From Actinomycetota bacterium (GTDB lineage Bacteria; Actinomycetota; Acidimicrobiia; Acidimicrobiales; Ilumatobacteraceae): a DNA stretch of 39,210 bases. This document shows, in pieces, positions 1 to 8,403 of this stretch (the stretch's first letter is position 1; each line of letters opens with the position of its first letter). Below the pieces are notes generated by a model, which was given only the letters and a program-made list of their open reading frames with translations, searched no databases and was not told the origin of the DNA. Both the position numbers and the translations under genes were made by a program. The stretch covers positions 1 to 39,210 of the forward strand of contig JAUSLQ010000043.1 in NCBI GenBank assembly GCA_030645675.1, read 5' to 3'.

Positions 1-332
1 CTCGCGAGCTCAGCGAGGCGCTGAAGCGTCGCTGCCTGTACCTGCACGTCGACTACCCCGACATGGCCCGCGAGAAGGAGATCGTGCTCACCAAGGTTCC
101 CGGCGTCTCCGAGAACCTCGCCGACCAGATCGCCCGCATCGTGCGCAGCATCCGCCAGCTCGACCTGAAGAAGTCGCCCAGCGTCAGTGAAACCATCGAC
201 TGGGCGCGCACGCTGGTGCTGCTGGGCATCGAGAACATCGAGGCACAGCAGGCGAAGGACACACTGCACATCCTGCTGAAGTACCAGACCGACATCGCCA
301 AGGCAGCCAAAGAGCTGTCGGTCGACAAGTAG
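1..332 (+). CDS. MoxR-family AAA+ ATPase, C-terminal part (5' end outside window)
   Basis: The reading frame is open from base 3 and ends with TAG at 330-332, so only the last ~109 residues are present. The visible part begins RELSEALKRRCLYLHVDYP, which is the arginine-rich segment before the C-terminal lid helices in MoxR/CoxD-type AAA+ ATPases. It continues with a helical lid (VPGVSENLADQIARIVRSI). Walker A, Walker B and sensor 1 lie upstream of the window. Family knowledge: these ATPases work with VWA proteins to mature or insert cofactors into metalloenzymes. The next gene, 8 bases downstream, is such a VWA protein, which supports the call. The internal ATG at 63 is not the start, because the frame and the family similarity continue upstream of it. 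Confidence 0.85.
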   Translation, partial: RELSEALKRRCLYLHVDYPDMAREKEIVLTKVPGVSENLADQIARIVRSIRQLDLKKSPSVSETIDWARTLVLLGIENIEAQQAKDTLHILLKYQTDIAKAAKELSVDK

Positions 333-340
333 GGCTCCTC

Positions 341-1777
341 ATGCTCGACCTGCTCGCCGGGTTCGTCACCGAACTGCGCAACGCAGGGCTGCCCGTCAGC
401 CTCACCGAGAACCTCGACGCGATGGAGGCGGTGCAGCACATCCCCATCGAGGACCGTGAGGCCTTCAAGTACGCGCTCGGCGCCACGATGGTGAAGAACA
501 ACTCGCACTGGCGCGCGTTCGAGACCGTGTTCGAGGTGTACTTCAGCATGCGTGGGCCGGAGTACAAGATCGCCGACGGCGACACCGACATCGACGAGAT
601 GTGGCGCGAGATGCAAGAGCAGATGCGCCAGGGCGACAGCAAGGGAACCCAGGGCGGCAGCCTCGACAACCTCACGCCCGAAGAGATCGCGCAGATGCTG
701 ATGCAGGCGCTGATGAACGGCGACCAGGCGATGATGCGGGCGCTGGCCAAGCAGTCGGTGCAGCGCTTCGCCGGCATGGAGCCGGGGCGGCCGGTGGGCG
801 GCACGTACTACCTCTACCGCACCCTCCGTAACCTGGATCTGGAGGGCATGCTCGAGAAGCTCATGGAAGCCAGCCGCGAGCAGGTGGGCGGCGAGCTGAC
901 GCCGCTGGAAGAGCGGCTCGAGCACGACGAGTACAACGACCGCATCGAGCAGTTCAAGAAAGAGATCGAGGCCGAGATCCGTCGCCGGCTCGTGGCCGAT
1001 CGCGGGGCCGAGGCGATGGCAAAGACCCTGCGCAAGCCGTTGCCCGAAGACGTCGAGTTCATGCATGCCTCACGCGACGAGATGCAGAACCTGAAGAAGG
1101 CGCTGCAACCGCTGACCCGCAAGCTGGCCGCCCGGCTGGCTCGCAAGCGCAAGCACGGTCGCAAGGGCCCGCTCGACTTCCGCAACACGGTGCGTCACTC
1201 GCTGTCCTACGGCGGCGTGCCCGCCGAGCCGAAGTTCAAGTACCCCCGCCCGGCCAAGCCCGAGCTGATGGTGGTGGCCGACATCAGTGGCTCGGTGGCG
1301 GCGTTCGCGCGTTTCACCCTGATGCTCGTCTATGCGATGCAGGGCCAGTTCTCGAAGGTGCGCTCGTTCGTGTTCATCGACGGCATCGACGAGGTCACCG
1401 ACTACTTCAAGGGCGAGGAAGACATCGCGAACGCGATCCACCGCGTGAACACCGAGGCCGACGTCGTGTGGGTCGATGGCCACAGCGACTACGGCCACGC
1501 GTTCGAGGTGTTCTGGGAGCGCTACGGGAAAGACATCGGCCCGAAGACCACCGTCCTGCTGCTGGGCGATGCCCGCAACAACTACCACGCCAGTCAGGCG
1601 TGGGTGGTGAAGGAGATGCGCCACAAGGCGCGCCACGTGTACTGGCTGAACCCCGAGCCGAAGAGCTACTGGAACACCGGCGACTCGATCGTCGGCGACT
1701 ACGGCACCCACACCGACGGCGTGTACGAGTGCCGCAACCTGCGCCAGCTGGAAGGCTTCGTCGAGAAGCTGGCCTAG
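341..1777 (+). CDS. CoxE-like VWA domain protein
   Basis: A 478-residue protein. The C-terminal third (about residues 305-470) is a von Willebrand factor A domain with the metal-ion-dependent adhesion site DISGS (in VVADISGSVAAF) and the later acidic position in LLLGDARNNY. The N-terminal two thirds are mostly charged helices (long EEERL/EIEAEIRRR-type stretches), as in CoxE-like proteins. There is no signal peptide or membrane segment, so it should act in the cytosol with the MoxR ATPase encoded 8 bases upstream. The start at 341 is supported by GTAGGG about 6 bases ahead, which overlaps the upstream stop codon. CoxD/CoxE pairs are known from CO dehydrogenase maturation, but no cox structural gene is visible here, so the client enzyme is unknown. 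Confidence 0.85.
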   Translation: MLDLLAGFVTELRNAGLPVSLTENLDAMEAVQHIPIEDREAFKYALGATMVKNNSHWRAFETVFEVYFSMRGPEYKIADGDTDIDEMWREMQEQMRQGDSKGTQGGSLDNLTPEEIAQMLMQALMNGDQAMMRALAKQSVQRFAGMEPGRPVGGTYYLYRTLRNLDLEGMLEKLMEASREQVGGELTPLEERLEHDEYNDRIEQFKKEIEAEIRRRLVADRGAEAMAKTLRKPLPEDVEFMHASRDEMQNLKKALQPLTRKLAARLARKRKHGRKGPLDFRNTVRHSLSYGGVPAEPKFKYPRPAKPELMVVADISGSVAAFARFTLMLVYAMQGQFSKVRSFVFIDGIDEVTDYFKGEEDIANAIHRVNTEADVVWVDGHSDYGHAFEVFWERYGKDIGPKTTVLLLGDARNNYHASQAWVVKEMRHKARHVYWLNPEPKSYWNTGDSIVGDYGTHTDGVYECRNLRQLEGFVEKLA

Positions 1778-1923
1778 CCGGATCGGCTGCTCGGCTGTGC
1801 GGCTGCGCGGCACGGCGGCGCGTCGCCGGCTGCCGTCTGGTGCCGTCTGTGGCACGTCGCAGACGTACGTCGGTTGGTGGCGTGCCGCTGATCGGCGGCT
1901 CCGTGCGGCGCGGTGGGCGCCGC

Positions 1924-1929
1924 TAACGT
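1924..1929 (+). promoter_or_regulatory. Predicted -10 box of a leaderless promoter for the cyclic-nucleotide-binding gene
   Basis: TAACGT lies 6 bases before the ATG at 1936, so transcription would start at or next to the start codon. No convincing -35 is visible. Upstream there are a perfect 10-bp palindrome GACGTACGTC (1862-1871) and a direct repeat TGCCGTCTG (1831-1839 and 1841-1849), which could be regulator sites. Confidence 0.5.
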
Positions 1930-1935
1930 GCGGTC

Positions 1936-2361
1936 ATGACCAGCAGGCGCGTGTACGTCGAGCATCTCCGCAACAGCGCCGCATTCGGCGGCTTCACCAG
2001 GAAGGAGCTCGAGCGCGTGGCCTCGGTGGGCATCGAGGCCGACCTGCCGGCGGGCACCGTGCTGATGCACCAGGGCCACACCGGCCACGATGCGTTCATC
2101 GTGCTCGACGGCGAGGTGCTGGTGCGGCGCAACGGCCGGCGCGTCGCAACACTTGGCGCCGGCGACATCGTCGGCGAGCTGGCGCTGCTGGACGACGGCC
2201 CACGGTCGGCGACCGTGGAGTGCCTCAGCGACTGCAAGCTGCTGCTGTTCACCAACCGCGAGTTCACGGCAGTGCTCGACGACGTTCCGGCGCTGTCGCG
2301 CAAGCTGCTGGCCTCACTGGCCAACCGTCTGCGCACTCTCGACAGCGCGCTGATGGGCTGA
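1936..2361 (+). CDS. Single-domain cyclic-nucleotide-binding (Crp-like sensor) protein
   Basis: A 141-residue protein that is essentially one cyclic-nucleotide-binding domain. It has a helical start (FGGFTRKELERVA), the beta-barrel (GTVLMHQGHTGHDAFIVLDG) and the phosphate-binding cassette GDIVGELALLDDGPRSATV. In that cassette the Glu and Arg of the family signature (GE-A/LL--R-A/S-) are present. There is no DNA-binding helix-turn-helix, kinase or channel domain, so it is a stand-alone sensor module rather than a complete CRP regulator. It lies 158 bases after the VWA gene and seems to have its own leaderless promoter. Ligand and partner are unknown. A related domain sits at the C-terminus of the ABC exporter encoded at 17131-20166. 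Confidence 0.85.
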   Translation: MTSRRVYVEHLRNSAAFGGFTRKELERVASVGIEADLPAGTVLMHQGHTGHDAFIVLDGEVLVRRNGRRVATLGAGDIVGELALLDDGPRSATVECLSDCKLLLFTNREFTAVLDDVPALSRKLLASLANRLRTLDSALMG

Positions 2362-2402
2362 CTGGCGCTCCGGCCGTCGCTGCTGTCGATGGCCGCCGTC
2401 AG
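2358..2402. terminator. Possible hairpin between the convergent CNB gene and guaB
   Basis: CTGAC-GGCG (2358-2367, one bulged base) can pair with CGCCGTCAG (2394-2402), with an alternative inner stem CGGCC (2371-2375) / GGCCG (2391-2395). It spans both stop codons of the convergent genes. There is no U-tract, so this is only a weak bidirectional terminator candidate. Confidence 0.22.
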
Positions 2403-3925
2403 CTGCGCTGGTAGTTGGGGGCTTCCTTGGTGATCGTCACGTCGTGGGGGTGGCTTTCGTTGCGGCCGGCGGTGGTGACCCGCATGAACCGCGCCGAGTT
2501 GCGCAGGGATTCCAGCGTTGCAGCGCCGGCGTAGCCCATGCCGCTGCGCAGGCCGCCGACCAGCTGGTACACCACGTCGCCCAACGTGCCCGCGTAGGGC
2601 ACGCGGCCCTCGATGCCCTCGGGTACCAGCTTGCGTGACTGGCCCGCCACCTGGCTCTTGTCGCTCATGCCCTTGTCTGTCTGAGCGGTGGCGTACCGAT
2701 CGGCGCCGAGGCCCTGCATCGCACCCATGCTGCCCATGCCGCGGTAGCTCTTGTAGCGGCGGCCCTCGAACAGTTCCAGCTCGCCAGGCGCCTCGTCGGT
2801 GCCGGCCAGGATGGAGCCCAGCATCACGCAGTCGGCGCCGGCGGCGATGGCCTTCACCACGTCGCCCGAGTAGGTGATCCCGCCGTCGGCGATGATCGGG
2901 ATGCCGTGGCGGCGGGCGTACTTGCACGTGAAGTAGATGGCCGACAGCTGCGGCATGCCCGCGCCGCTGACCACCCGGGTGGTGCAGATGGAGCCTGCGC
3001 CCACGCCCACCTTCACGCCGTCGGCGCCGGCCTTGGCCAGTGCTTCCACGCCTTCCTCGGTGACCACGTTGCCGGCCACCACGGGCAGGTTCGGCCAGCA
3101 GGCCTTGATGCGCTCGATGGCCTTGATCACGCCGGCCGAGTGGCCGTGGGCGGTGTCGAGTGCGACAGCGTCGACGCCCTGAGCGACCAGGGCCTCGACC
3201 CGCTCCTCCAACTCGGCGCCGACGCCCACGGCAGCGGCGCAGCGCAGCCGGCCCGAAGGATCGCTGGTGGCGTTGGGGAACTCCTGGTTCTTCAGGATGT
3301 CCTTCACCGTGATGAGGCCGACCAGCTTCTTGTCGGCATCGACCAGCGGCAGCTTCTCGATGCGATGGCGTTGCAGGATGCTGCGCGCCTCGGCCAGCGT
3401 GGTGCCGACCTTGGCGGTGACCAGGCCGTCGCTGGTCATGAAGTCGGTGACCGAGCGGCGGAAGTCGGCCGGCTCGCAGAAGCGGGTGTCGCGGTTGGTG
3501 AGGATGCCCACCAGCCGGCCGTGCGGATCAGTGATCGGCACTCCGCTGATCTTGAACTGGTGCATCAGCGCCTCGGCGTCGGCCAGCGTCGCGCTGGGCG
3601 GCAGCGTGATCGGGTCGCTGATCATGCCGCTCTGGCTGCGCTTCACCTTTTGCACCTCGGCCGCCTGATCGGCGATCGTCATGTTGCGGTGGATGACGCC
3701 GATGCCGCCCTCACGGGCGAGCGCGATGGCCATGCGGCCCTCGGTGACCTTGTCCATCGCCGCGCTGACGACCGGCACGTTGAGGGTGATGTCGGCGGCA
3801 AAGGTGGCGGCAGTGTCGACCGTGTCGGGCAGCACGTCGCTGTAGCCGGGCACGATGACCACGTCGTCGAAGGTGAGGGCCTGGAAGCGATCGAACAGAT
3901 CGTCGTTGATCAGCTTGTCGTTCAC
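2399..3925 (-). CDS. guaB: IMP dehydrogenase
   Basis: A 508-residue protein of normal family length that oxidises IMP to XMP with NAD+, the first committed step to GMP. The N-terminal barrel segment ([16 protein letters not shown]) is followed by two CBS domains (about residues 100-220, with ISGVPITD and IEKLPLVD) and then the rest of the barrel. The catalytic cysteine loop reads [11 protein letters not shown]; most IMPDHs have Pro where this one has Ala before GSICTTR. The IMP-binding RGMGSMGAM and the mobile flap with [13 protein letters not shown] are present. The start is GTG (3923-3925), which overlaps the purN stop as GTGA, so guaB is the last gene of the purine operon and is translationally coupled. 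Placing guaB behind the IMP pathway links de novo synthesis to the guanine branch. Confidence 0.97.
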   Translation of the reverse strand: MNDKLINDDLFDRFQALTFDDVVIVPGYSDVLPDTVDTAATFAADITLNVPVVSAAMDKVTEGRMAIALAREGGIGVIHRNMTIADQAAEVQKVKRSQSGMISDPITLPPSATLADAEALMHQFKISGVPITDPHGRLVGILTNRDTRFCEPADFRRSVTDFMTSDGLVTAKVGTTLAEARSILQRHRIEKLPLVDADKKLVGLITVKDILKNQEFPNATSDPSGRLRCAAAVGVGAELEERVEALVAQGVDAVALDTAHGHSAGVIKAIERIKACWPNLPVVAGNVVTEEGVEALAKAGADGVKVGVGAGSICTTRVVSGAGMPQLSAIYFTCKYARRHGIPIIADGGITYSGDVVKAIAAGADCVMLGSILAGTDEAPGELELFEGRRYKSYRGMGSMGAMQGLGADRYATAQTDKGMSDKSQVAGQSRKLVPEGIEGRVPYAGTLGDVVYQLVGGLRSGMGYAGAATLESLRNSARFMRVTTAGRNESHPHDVTITKEAPNYQRS

Positions 3926-4572
3926 GGTGTCGCGGCTCCGTTCGTGAGGTTCGAGTCGGTGAGAGTGCCGCCCGGTACGACGGTACAGAGGCGGTGCAGC
4001 GTCTCCACGAGCAACTGGTGTTCGGTGGCGTGCACGCGCTGCTCCAGATCGGCCAGCGTGTCGCCGGGAAGGATCGGGACCTCGGCGGTGGCCAGCACCG
4101 GCCCGTCGTCGACCCCTTCGTCGGGGACCAGGTGCACCATCACCCCGGTGCTGGTGCGCATGCCGGCGGCGGCTTCCTGGTGGGCACGTTCGATCGCGTG
4201 CAGACCGGGCAGCTCGCCGGGCAACGCCGGGTGCAGGTTCACCACCATGCGCGGGAACCAGCCGAGGAAGCTGAGCGTCAGCACCCGCATCCAGCCGGCC
4301 AGCACCACCCAGTCGGGGTCGAAGCCGGTGACGATCTCGGCCAGGCGGGCGTCGTAATCGGCGCGGGTCTCGCCGTTGCGGCGGCCGACGTGCACGGCCG
4401 GCAGCCCGGCGGCGTCGGCCCGTACCAGCGCGTAGGCGTCGGCCTTGTCGCTGACGACGGCCATCACCTGTGCAGGCAGCTCGCCGCGAGCGCAGGCGTC
4501 GATGATGGCCTGTGCGTTCGAGCCGTTGCCCGAGGCCAGCACCACCAGCCGGCGCGGCTCGCCGCCCCTCAT
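3922..4572 (-). CDS. purN: Phosphoribosylglycinamide formyltransferase 1 (GAR transformylase)
   Basis: A 216-residue enzyme that transfers a formyl group from 10-formyltetrahydrofolate to GAR. It shows the N-terminal GAR-binding loop [12 protein letters not shown], the catalytic Asn and His in NLHPALPG (the usual motif is NIHPSLLP), and the folate-site motif [16 protein letters not shown] with the catalytic Asp. The frame stays open far upstream of the start, but those codons lie antisense-like inside purM. The ATG at 4570-4572 overlaps the stop of the purD::purM gene as ATGA, and the protein similarity begins there ([13 protein letters not shown]). Its stop overlaps the guaB GTG. Following a PurD-PurM fusion, it completes the domain order of eukaryotic GARS-AIRS-GART as two coupled polypeptides. 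Confidence 0.95.
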   Translation of the reverse strand: MRGGEPRRLVVLASGNGSNAQAIIDACARGELPAQVMAVVSDKADAYALVRADAAGLPAVHVGRRNGETRADYDARLAEIVTGFDPDWVVLAGWMRVLTLSFLGWFPRMVVNLHPALPGELPGLHAIERAHQEAAAGMRTSTGVMVHLVPDEGVDDGPVLATAEVPILPGDTLADLEQRVHATEHQLLVETLHRLCTVVPGGTLTDSNLTNGAATP

Positions 4573-6797
4573 GCCGTCGCCCCAGCGGCTGTCGCCCAGG
4601 CGGCCGTTGACGCGTCGGCGAGCACGACCGTGCGGCCCAGTCCCTGGGCTGCGACCAGCGAGCCGATCACCCAGGTGGGCTCGGAGATGGATGCCTGCAG
4701 TGCTGCCGCGTCGGCCGCGGCGCACACGGCGACCATGCCGACGCCCATGTTCAACGTGCGGTACAGCTCGTCCGTGGGCATTCCCACGGCCACCTCGCGC
4801 ACCAGGCGGAACAGGGGTGGCACCGGCCACGAGCCGAGGGTGATGTGGGCGTCGATGCCGGCGGGCAGCACCCGCGGCAGGTTCTCCGGCAGGCCGCCAC
4901 CCGTGATGTGCGCGAGTGCCTTCAGCTTCCCTCCGGCCAGCGCGCCCTCGAGCACGGGCAGGTAGTTGCGGTGCGGCCTCAGCAGCGCCTCGCCCAGCGT
5001 GCAGTCGAAGCCCGCTGGGGTGGTGTCCATCGGCAGCCAGGCGAACAGCTTGCGCAGCAGGGAGTAGCCGTTGGTGTGCGGGCCGTTGGAGGCGATGCCC
5101 ACCAGCGCATCGCCCGCCTGCAACGTGCCGGTTGGCAGCATGTGCGCACGATCGACGAGGCCCACCAGCGTGCCGGCGATGTCGAACGAGCCTTCGGTGT
5201 ACACGCCAGGCATCTCGGCGGTCTCGCCGCCCAGCAGCGCGCAGCCGGCGGCCTCGCAGGCCTCGGCCATGCCGGTGACGACCTCGGCCACCTGGTCGGC
5301 GTCGAGCTTGCTGGCCGCGATGTAGTCCAGGAAGAACAGCGGGCGGGCACCTTGCACCAGCACGTCGTCGATGCAGTGGTTGACGATGTCCATGCCCACG
5401 CCGCGGTAGCGGCCGAGGCGTGCGGCGAGCTCGACCTTCGTGCCCACGCCGTCGGTGCTGGCCACCAGCAGTGGGTCGTCCATCGCCTTGATCGCCGCCG
5501 CGCTGAACACGCCGCCGAAACTGCCCACACCGCGCAGCACGGCGGGGCCGTGGGTGCGCTCCACCGCAGCCTTCATCTGGTCCACGGCGCGGGTGCCCTC
5601 GTCGATGTCGACACCGGCGGCGGCGTACGACGTCAGCTCGGCGCCGATGGCCCGCCAGCCGATGTCTCGGCGCACCTGCATGCCGTCGAAGCCGATCGCG
5701 TGGATGCGGTTGTAGGCGTGGGTGCGGGCGGCGTGCAGATCGGCGCCCAGGCCGGTGACGGCCAACACCCGCCCGCCGGTGACCCGGGTGCCGTCGGTGC
5801 CGGCGCGAAAGACGAGCGCGTCGGGCCAGTCGTGCAGGTCGCCCTCCAGGACGGCGCCTGTGATCGGTGCGGCGGGGTAGCCCTCGGCGGCAGCGACCAC
5901 CGTGCAGGCGGCACCCTTCCAATGGAGGCGGCGGTCGCCGAGCTCGCCGCGGGTGCACGCCAGGGCCACCTCAGCCAGGTCGTCGACCAGCAGCGGCAGC
6001 ACGGCCTGGGCCTCGGGATCGCCGAAGCGGCAGTTGTACTCCAGCAGGCGGGGCCCGTCGGTGGTGAGCATCAACCCGGCGTAGAGCACGCCCACGTACG
6101 GGGCGCCCATCTCCATCAGGTGGTCGATCACCGGCTGGATGAACGTGGCGGTCAGCTCGTCGACGTCGTAGGGGATGGGGGCGGGGGCGTAGGCGCCCAT
6201 GCCGCCGGTGTTGGGGCCGGTGTCGCCTTCGCCGATGCGCTTGTGGTCCTGCGCGACGGGCAGCGGGCGGGCGACCCGGCCGTCGCACATCGCCATCAGG
6301 CTGCACTCGGGGCCGCTGAGGCGCTCTTCCAGCACGATCGGGCCCTGCTCGACCAGTTCGTGGATGGCGGCGATCGTGGCTTCCTCGCCGTCGGGCACGA
6401 TCACGCCCTTGCCCGCGGCCAGGCCATCGAGCTTGACCACCACCGGCTTGCCGAACTGGTGCCACCAGGCGATGGCTTCCTCTGCCGACGACGACATGTG
6501 GAACGCGGGCGACGGCAGGCCCAGACGGGCGGCCAGCGTGCGGGTGAAGCCTTTCGAGCTCTCCAGCCTGGCCAGCGCGGCGGTGGGGCCGAAGCACGGG
6601 ATGTGCAGCTCGGCGCAGCGGTCGGCCACGCCGGCCACCAGTGCGGCTTCGGGGCCGACGATGACGAGGTCGAGGTGGTGCTCGCCGTCGGCGAACGCAG
6701 GCAGCTCGGCCGCGATGTGCACGTCGTGGCCGCGCCGCCGGCAAGCCCAGACGATGGCCGACTCGCGGCCGCCCGAACCGACGACCAGCACCCTCAC
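4569..6797 (-). CDS. purD-purM: Bifunctional GAR synthetase - AIR synthetase (PurD-PurM fusion)
   Basis: One uninterrupted frame of 742 residues. Residues 1-385 are PurD (phosphoribosylamine-glycine ligase): N-terminal [13 protein letters not shown]-grasp core with [34 protein letters not shown], and the typical PurD end RRDIGWRAI. Residues 389-742 are PurM (FGAM cyclo-ligase): [60 protein letters not shown]-type motif and LNMGVGMV. The linker is only a few residues (about 383-388) and contains no start codon for a separate PurM, though a CTGA sits exactly at the junction. The PurD N-domain is ~25 residues shorter than usual, and the family GGREHA motif reads GGRESA. The GTG start (6795-6797) has GAAGGGG 7 bases ahead and overlaps the preceding small ORF as GTGA. 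Each half covers its full catalytic region, so both activities are expected. Confidence 0.93.
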   Translation of the reverse strand: MRVLVVGSGGRESAIVWACRRRGHDVHIAAELPAFADGEHHLDLVIVGPEAALVAGVADRCAELHIPCFGPTAALARLESSKGFTRTLAARLGLPSPAFHMSSSAEEAIAWWHQFGKPVVVKLDGLAAGKGVIVPDGEEATIAAIHELVEQGPIVLEERLSGPECSLMAMCDGRVARPLPVAQDHKRIGEGDTGPNTGGMGAYAPAPIPYDVDELTATFIQPVIDHLMEMGAPYVGVLYAGLMLTTDGPRLLEYNCRFGDPEAQAVLPLLVDDLAEVALACTRGELGDRRLHWKGAACTVVAAAEGYPAAPITGAVLEGDLHDWPDALVFRAGTDGTRVTGGRVLAVTGLGADLHAARTHAYNRIHAIGFDGMQVRRDIGWRAIGAELTSYAAAGVDIDEGTRAVDQMKAAVERTHGPAVLRGVGSFGGVFSAAAIKAMDDPLLVASTDGVGTKVELAARLGRYRGVGMDIVNHCIDDVLVQGARPLFFLDYIAASKLDADQVAEVVTGMAEACEAAGCALLGGETAEMPGVYTEGSFDIAGTLVGLVDRAHMLPTGTLQAGDALVGIASNGPHTNGYSLLRKLFAWLPMDTTPAGFDCTLGEALLRPHRNYLPVLEGALAGGKLKALAHITGGGLPENLPRVLPAGIDAHITLGSWPVPPLFRLVREVAVGMPTDELYRTLNMGVGMVAVCAAADAAALQASISEPTWVIGSLVAAQGLGRTVVLADASTAAWATAAGATA

Positions 6798-6931
6798 GAC
6801 GTTGCCCCTTCGAAGGCCATGACGAGCGGATTCCGGGGCTGATCTGTCTCGGAACCCGGGACGGCGCGGCCCCAGAAGGCGGTTCGGGACGATGCAGCCC
6901 GAGAAGCCGGGGGGGTGGCCGGCGCGCTCAT
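6794..6931 (-). CDS. 45-codon ORF coupled between purF and purD-purM (unknown)
   Basis: A 45-residue ORF (starts MSAPATPPASRAASS, ends [12 protein letters not shown]) that fills the whole 130-base space between purF and purD-purM. Its ATG (6929-6931) overlaps the purF stop as ATGA. Its TGA (6794-6796) overlaps the purD-purM GTG as GTGA. That makes an unbroken chain of 4-base overlaps, the same coupling used elsewhere in this operon, which is the main evidence that ribosomes read it. The sequence is Ala/Pro/Ser-rich, probably disordered, with no cysteine or membrane segment and no similarity I recognise. Third-position G/C is less extreme than in its neighbours (for example GCT, TCT, CGA, ACA, GAT, GAA). 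It may be a small purine-operon protein, or a translated spacer whose role is only coupling. Confidence 0.6.
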   Translation of the reverse strand: MSAPATPPASRAASSRTAFWGRAVPGSETDQPRNPLVMAFEGATS

Positions 6932-8403
6932 GACAGGGCTCCTTCGAAGCTCAGCTTGGGTGGCGCTTCGTGCACGGGCATCGGGTAGTCGCCGGTGAAG
7001 CACGCGTTGCAGTAGCCGGTGGCGTGGCCGTCGTGCTCGGGCTCGATGGCGCGCATCATGCCTTCCAGCGACAGGAACGCCAGCGAGTCGGCGCCGATCA
7101 GCTGGCGCATCTCCTCCACCGTCAGGCGGGCGGCCATCAGGTCGCCGTCGTGGCCCATGTCGACACCGAAGTGGCAGGCGTGAGTGATGGGCGGGCAGGT
7201 GATGCGCAGGTGCACCTCGGTGGCGCCGGCGTCGCGCACCAGCTTCACCAGCGGCCCGGCGGTGGTGCCGCGCACCAGCGAGTCGTCGATCATCACCACC
7301 CGCTTGCCGGCGAGGTTCTCGGTGAGTGCGTTGAACTTCAGGGCCACGCCCCGCTCGCGCAGATCCTGTGTGGGCTCGATGAACGTGCGCCCGATGTAGC
7401 GGTTCTTGATCAGGCCGTCGTTGTGCTCGATGCCGGCCTGGCGGCTGTAGCCGATGGCCGCGGGGATGGAGCTGTCGGGTACGGGGATGACGACATCGGC
7501 ATCGACGCCGGATTCGATGGCCAGCTGCTCGCCCAGCCGCTGACGCACGTGGTGCACGTTGCGGCCGGACCACACGCTGTCGGGGCGGCTGAAGTACACG
7601 AACTCGAACGTGCAACGGGCGGAGGTGACAGCGGGCGTCAGCGCCTGGCGGCGGGTGAGCTCCGGCCCGCGCAGGGTGACGATCTCGCCCGGCTGCACCT
7701 CGCTGATGTCGAGGCAGCCCAGCGTGTTCAGCGCGCACGTCTCGGAGGCGACGGCGTAGCCGCCGTGGGGCAGGCGGCCAACGCTCATCGGGCGGAAGCC
7801 CCACGGGTCGCGGACGGCGATGACCCGATCGGCCACCAGCATCACCAGCGAGTAGGCGCCCTTCCATGCGGGCAGGGTGCGCTCGATGCGGTCTTCCCAG
7901 GTCTTGCCGCCGGCGGCCGCCAGCATCAGGGTGAGCACCTCGGTGTCGCTGGTGGCGGTGAGCCCGAAGCCCTTCGCCAACAGCTCCTCGCGCAGCGCGC
8001 CGGCGTTCACCAGGTTGCCGTTGTGCGCCACGGCCAGCGGGCCGTGCATGGTCTCCACCAGGAACGGCTGGTGGTTGCGGTTGACGTTGGAGCCGGTGGT
8101 GCTGTAGCGGGTGTGGCCGATGGCGTGGTAGCCACTGAGCGTGGCCATCGTGGCCGGGGTGAACACGTTCGAGACCAGCCCGGTCTCCTTGTGGCAGCGC
8201 ACCCTGCTGCCGTCGCTGACGGCGATGCCGGCAGCCTCCTGCCCGCGGTGCTGCAGCGCGAACAGCCCGAAGAACGCCAGCTGGGCGATGCCCTCGCCGT
8301 GCGGTGTGGACACGCCGAACACGCCGCACTCCTCGTGCGGCTGGTCGTCGCCGGAGGCCGGGTCGTGCAGGCCGCGGATGTGGACGGGCGTGTCAGGAAA
8401 CAT
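6928..8403 (-). CDS. purF: Amidophosphoribosyltransferase
   Basis: A 491-residue enzyme for the first committed purine step, PRPP plus glutamine to phosphoribosylamine. The start ATG at 8401-8403 gives a short propeptide ending ...DDQPHEE before Cys27 (CGVFGV), the N-terminal nucleophile exposed by self-cleavage in this family. The glutaminase domain has GHTRYSTTGSN and AHNGNLVN. The phosphoribosyltransferase domain has the PRPP loop VVMIDDSLVRGTT. Cysteines for a [4Fe-4S] cluster of the Bacillus-type enzyme are present (ARCTFEF, CPPITHAC, GYCNACF). The frame is open for 70 more codons upstream, but these lie antisense-like in purC and have poor composition. The start overlaps the end of purC by 11 bases; the stop overlaps the small ORF as ATGA. 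Confidence 0.96.
   Translation of the reverse strand: MFPDTPVHIRGLHDPASGDDQPHEECGVFGVSTPHGEGIAQLAFFGLFALQHRGQEAAGIAVSDGSRVRCHKETGLVSNVFTPATMATLSGYHAIGHTRYSTTGSNVNRNHQPFLVETMHGPLAVAHNGNLVNAGALREELLAKGFGLTATSDTEVLTLMLAAAGGKTWEDRIERTLPAWKGAYSLVMLVADRVIAVRDPWGFRPMSVGRLPHGGYAVASETCALNTLGCLDISEVQPGEIVTLRGPELTRRQALTPAVTSARCTFEFVYFSRPDSVWSGRNVHHVRQRLGEQLAIESGVDADVVIPVPDSSIPAAIGYSRQAGIEHNDGLIKNRYIGRTFIEPTQDLRERGVALKFNALTENLAGKRVVMIDDSLVRGTTAGPLVKLVRDAGATEVHLRITCPPITHACHFGVDMGHDGDLMAARLTVEEMRQLIGADSLAFLSLEGMMRAIEPEHDGHATGYCNACFTGDYPMPVHEAPPKLSFEGALS

Noticed and set aside
5630-5660. Sequencing frameshift creating a false PurD-PurM fusion
   Set aside because: At the junction the would-be PurM start is CTG, not ATG/GTG, and similarity to both families continues smoothly in one frame. 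An error is possible but not the simplest reading.
4845-6842. A 665-codon plus-strand open frame opposite purD-purM, and similar long frames at 2906-4357, 6970-8469 and 17296-19692
   Set aside because: All lie exactly opposite recognised genes and show the same low-complexity composition. No domain or start signal supports them.
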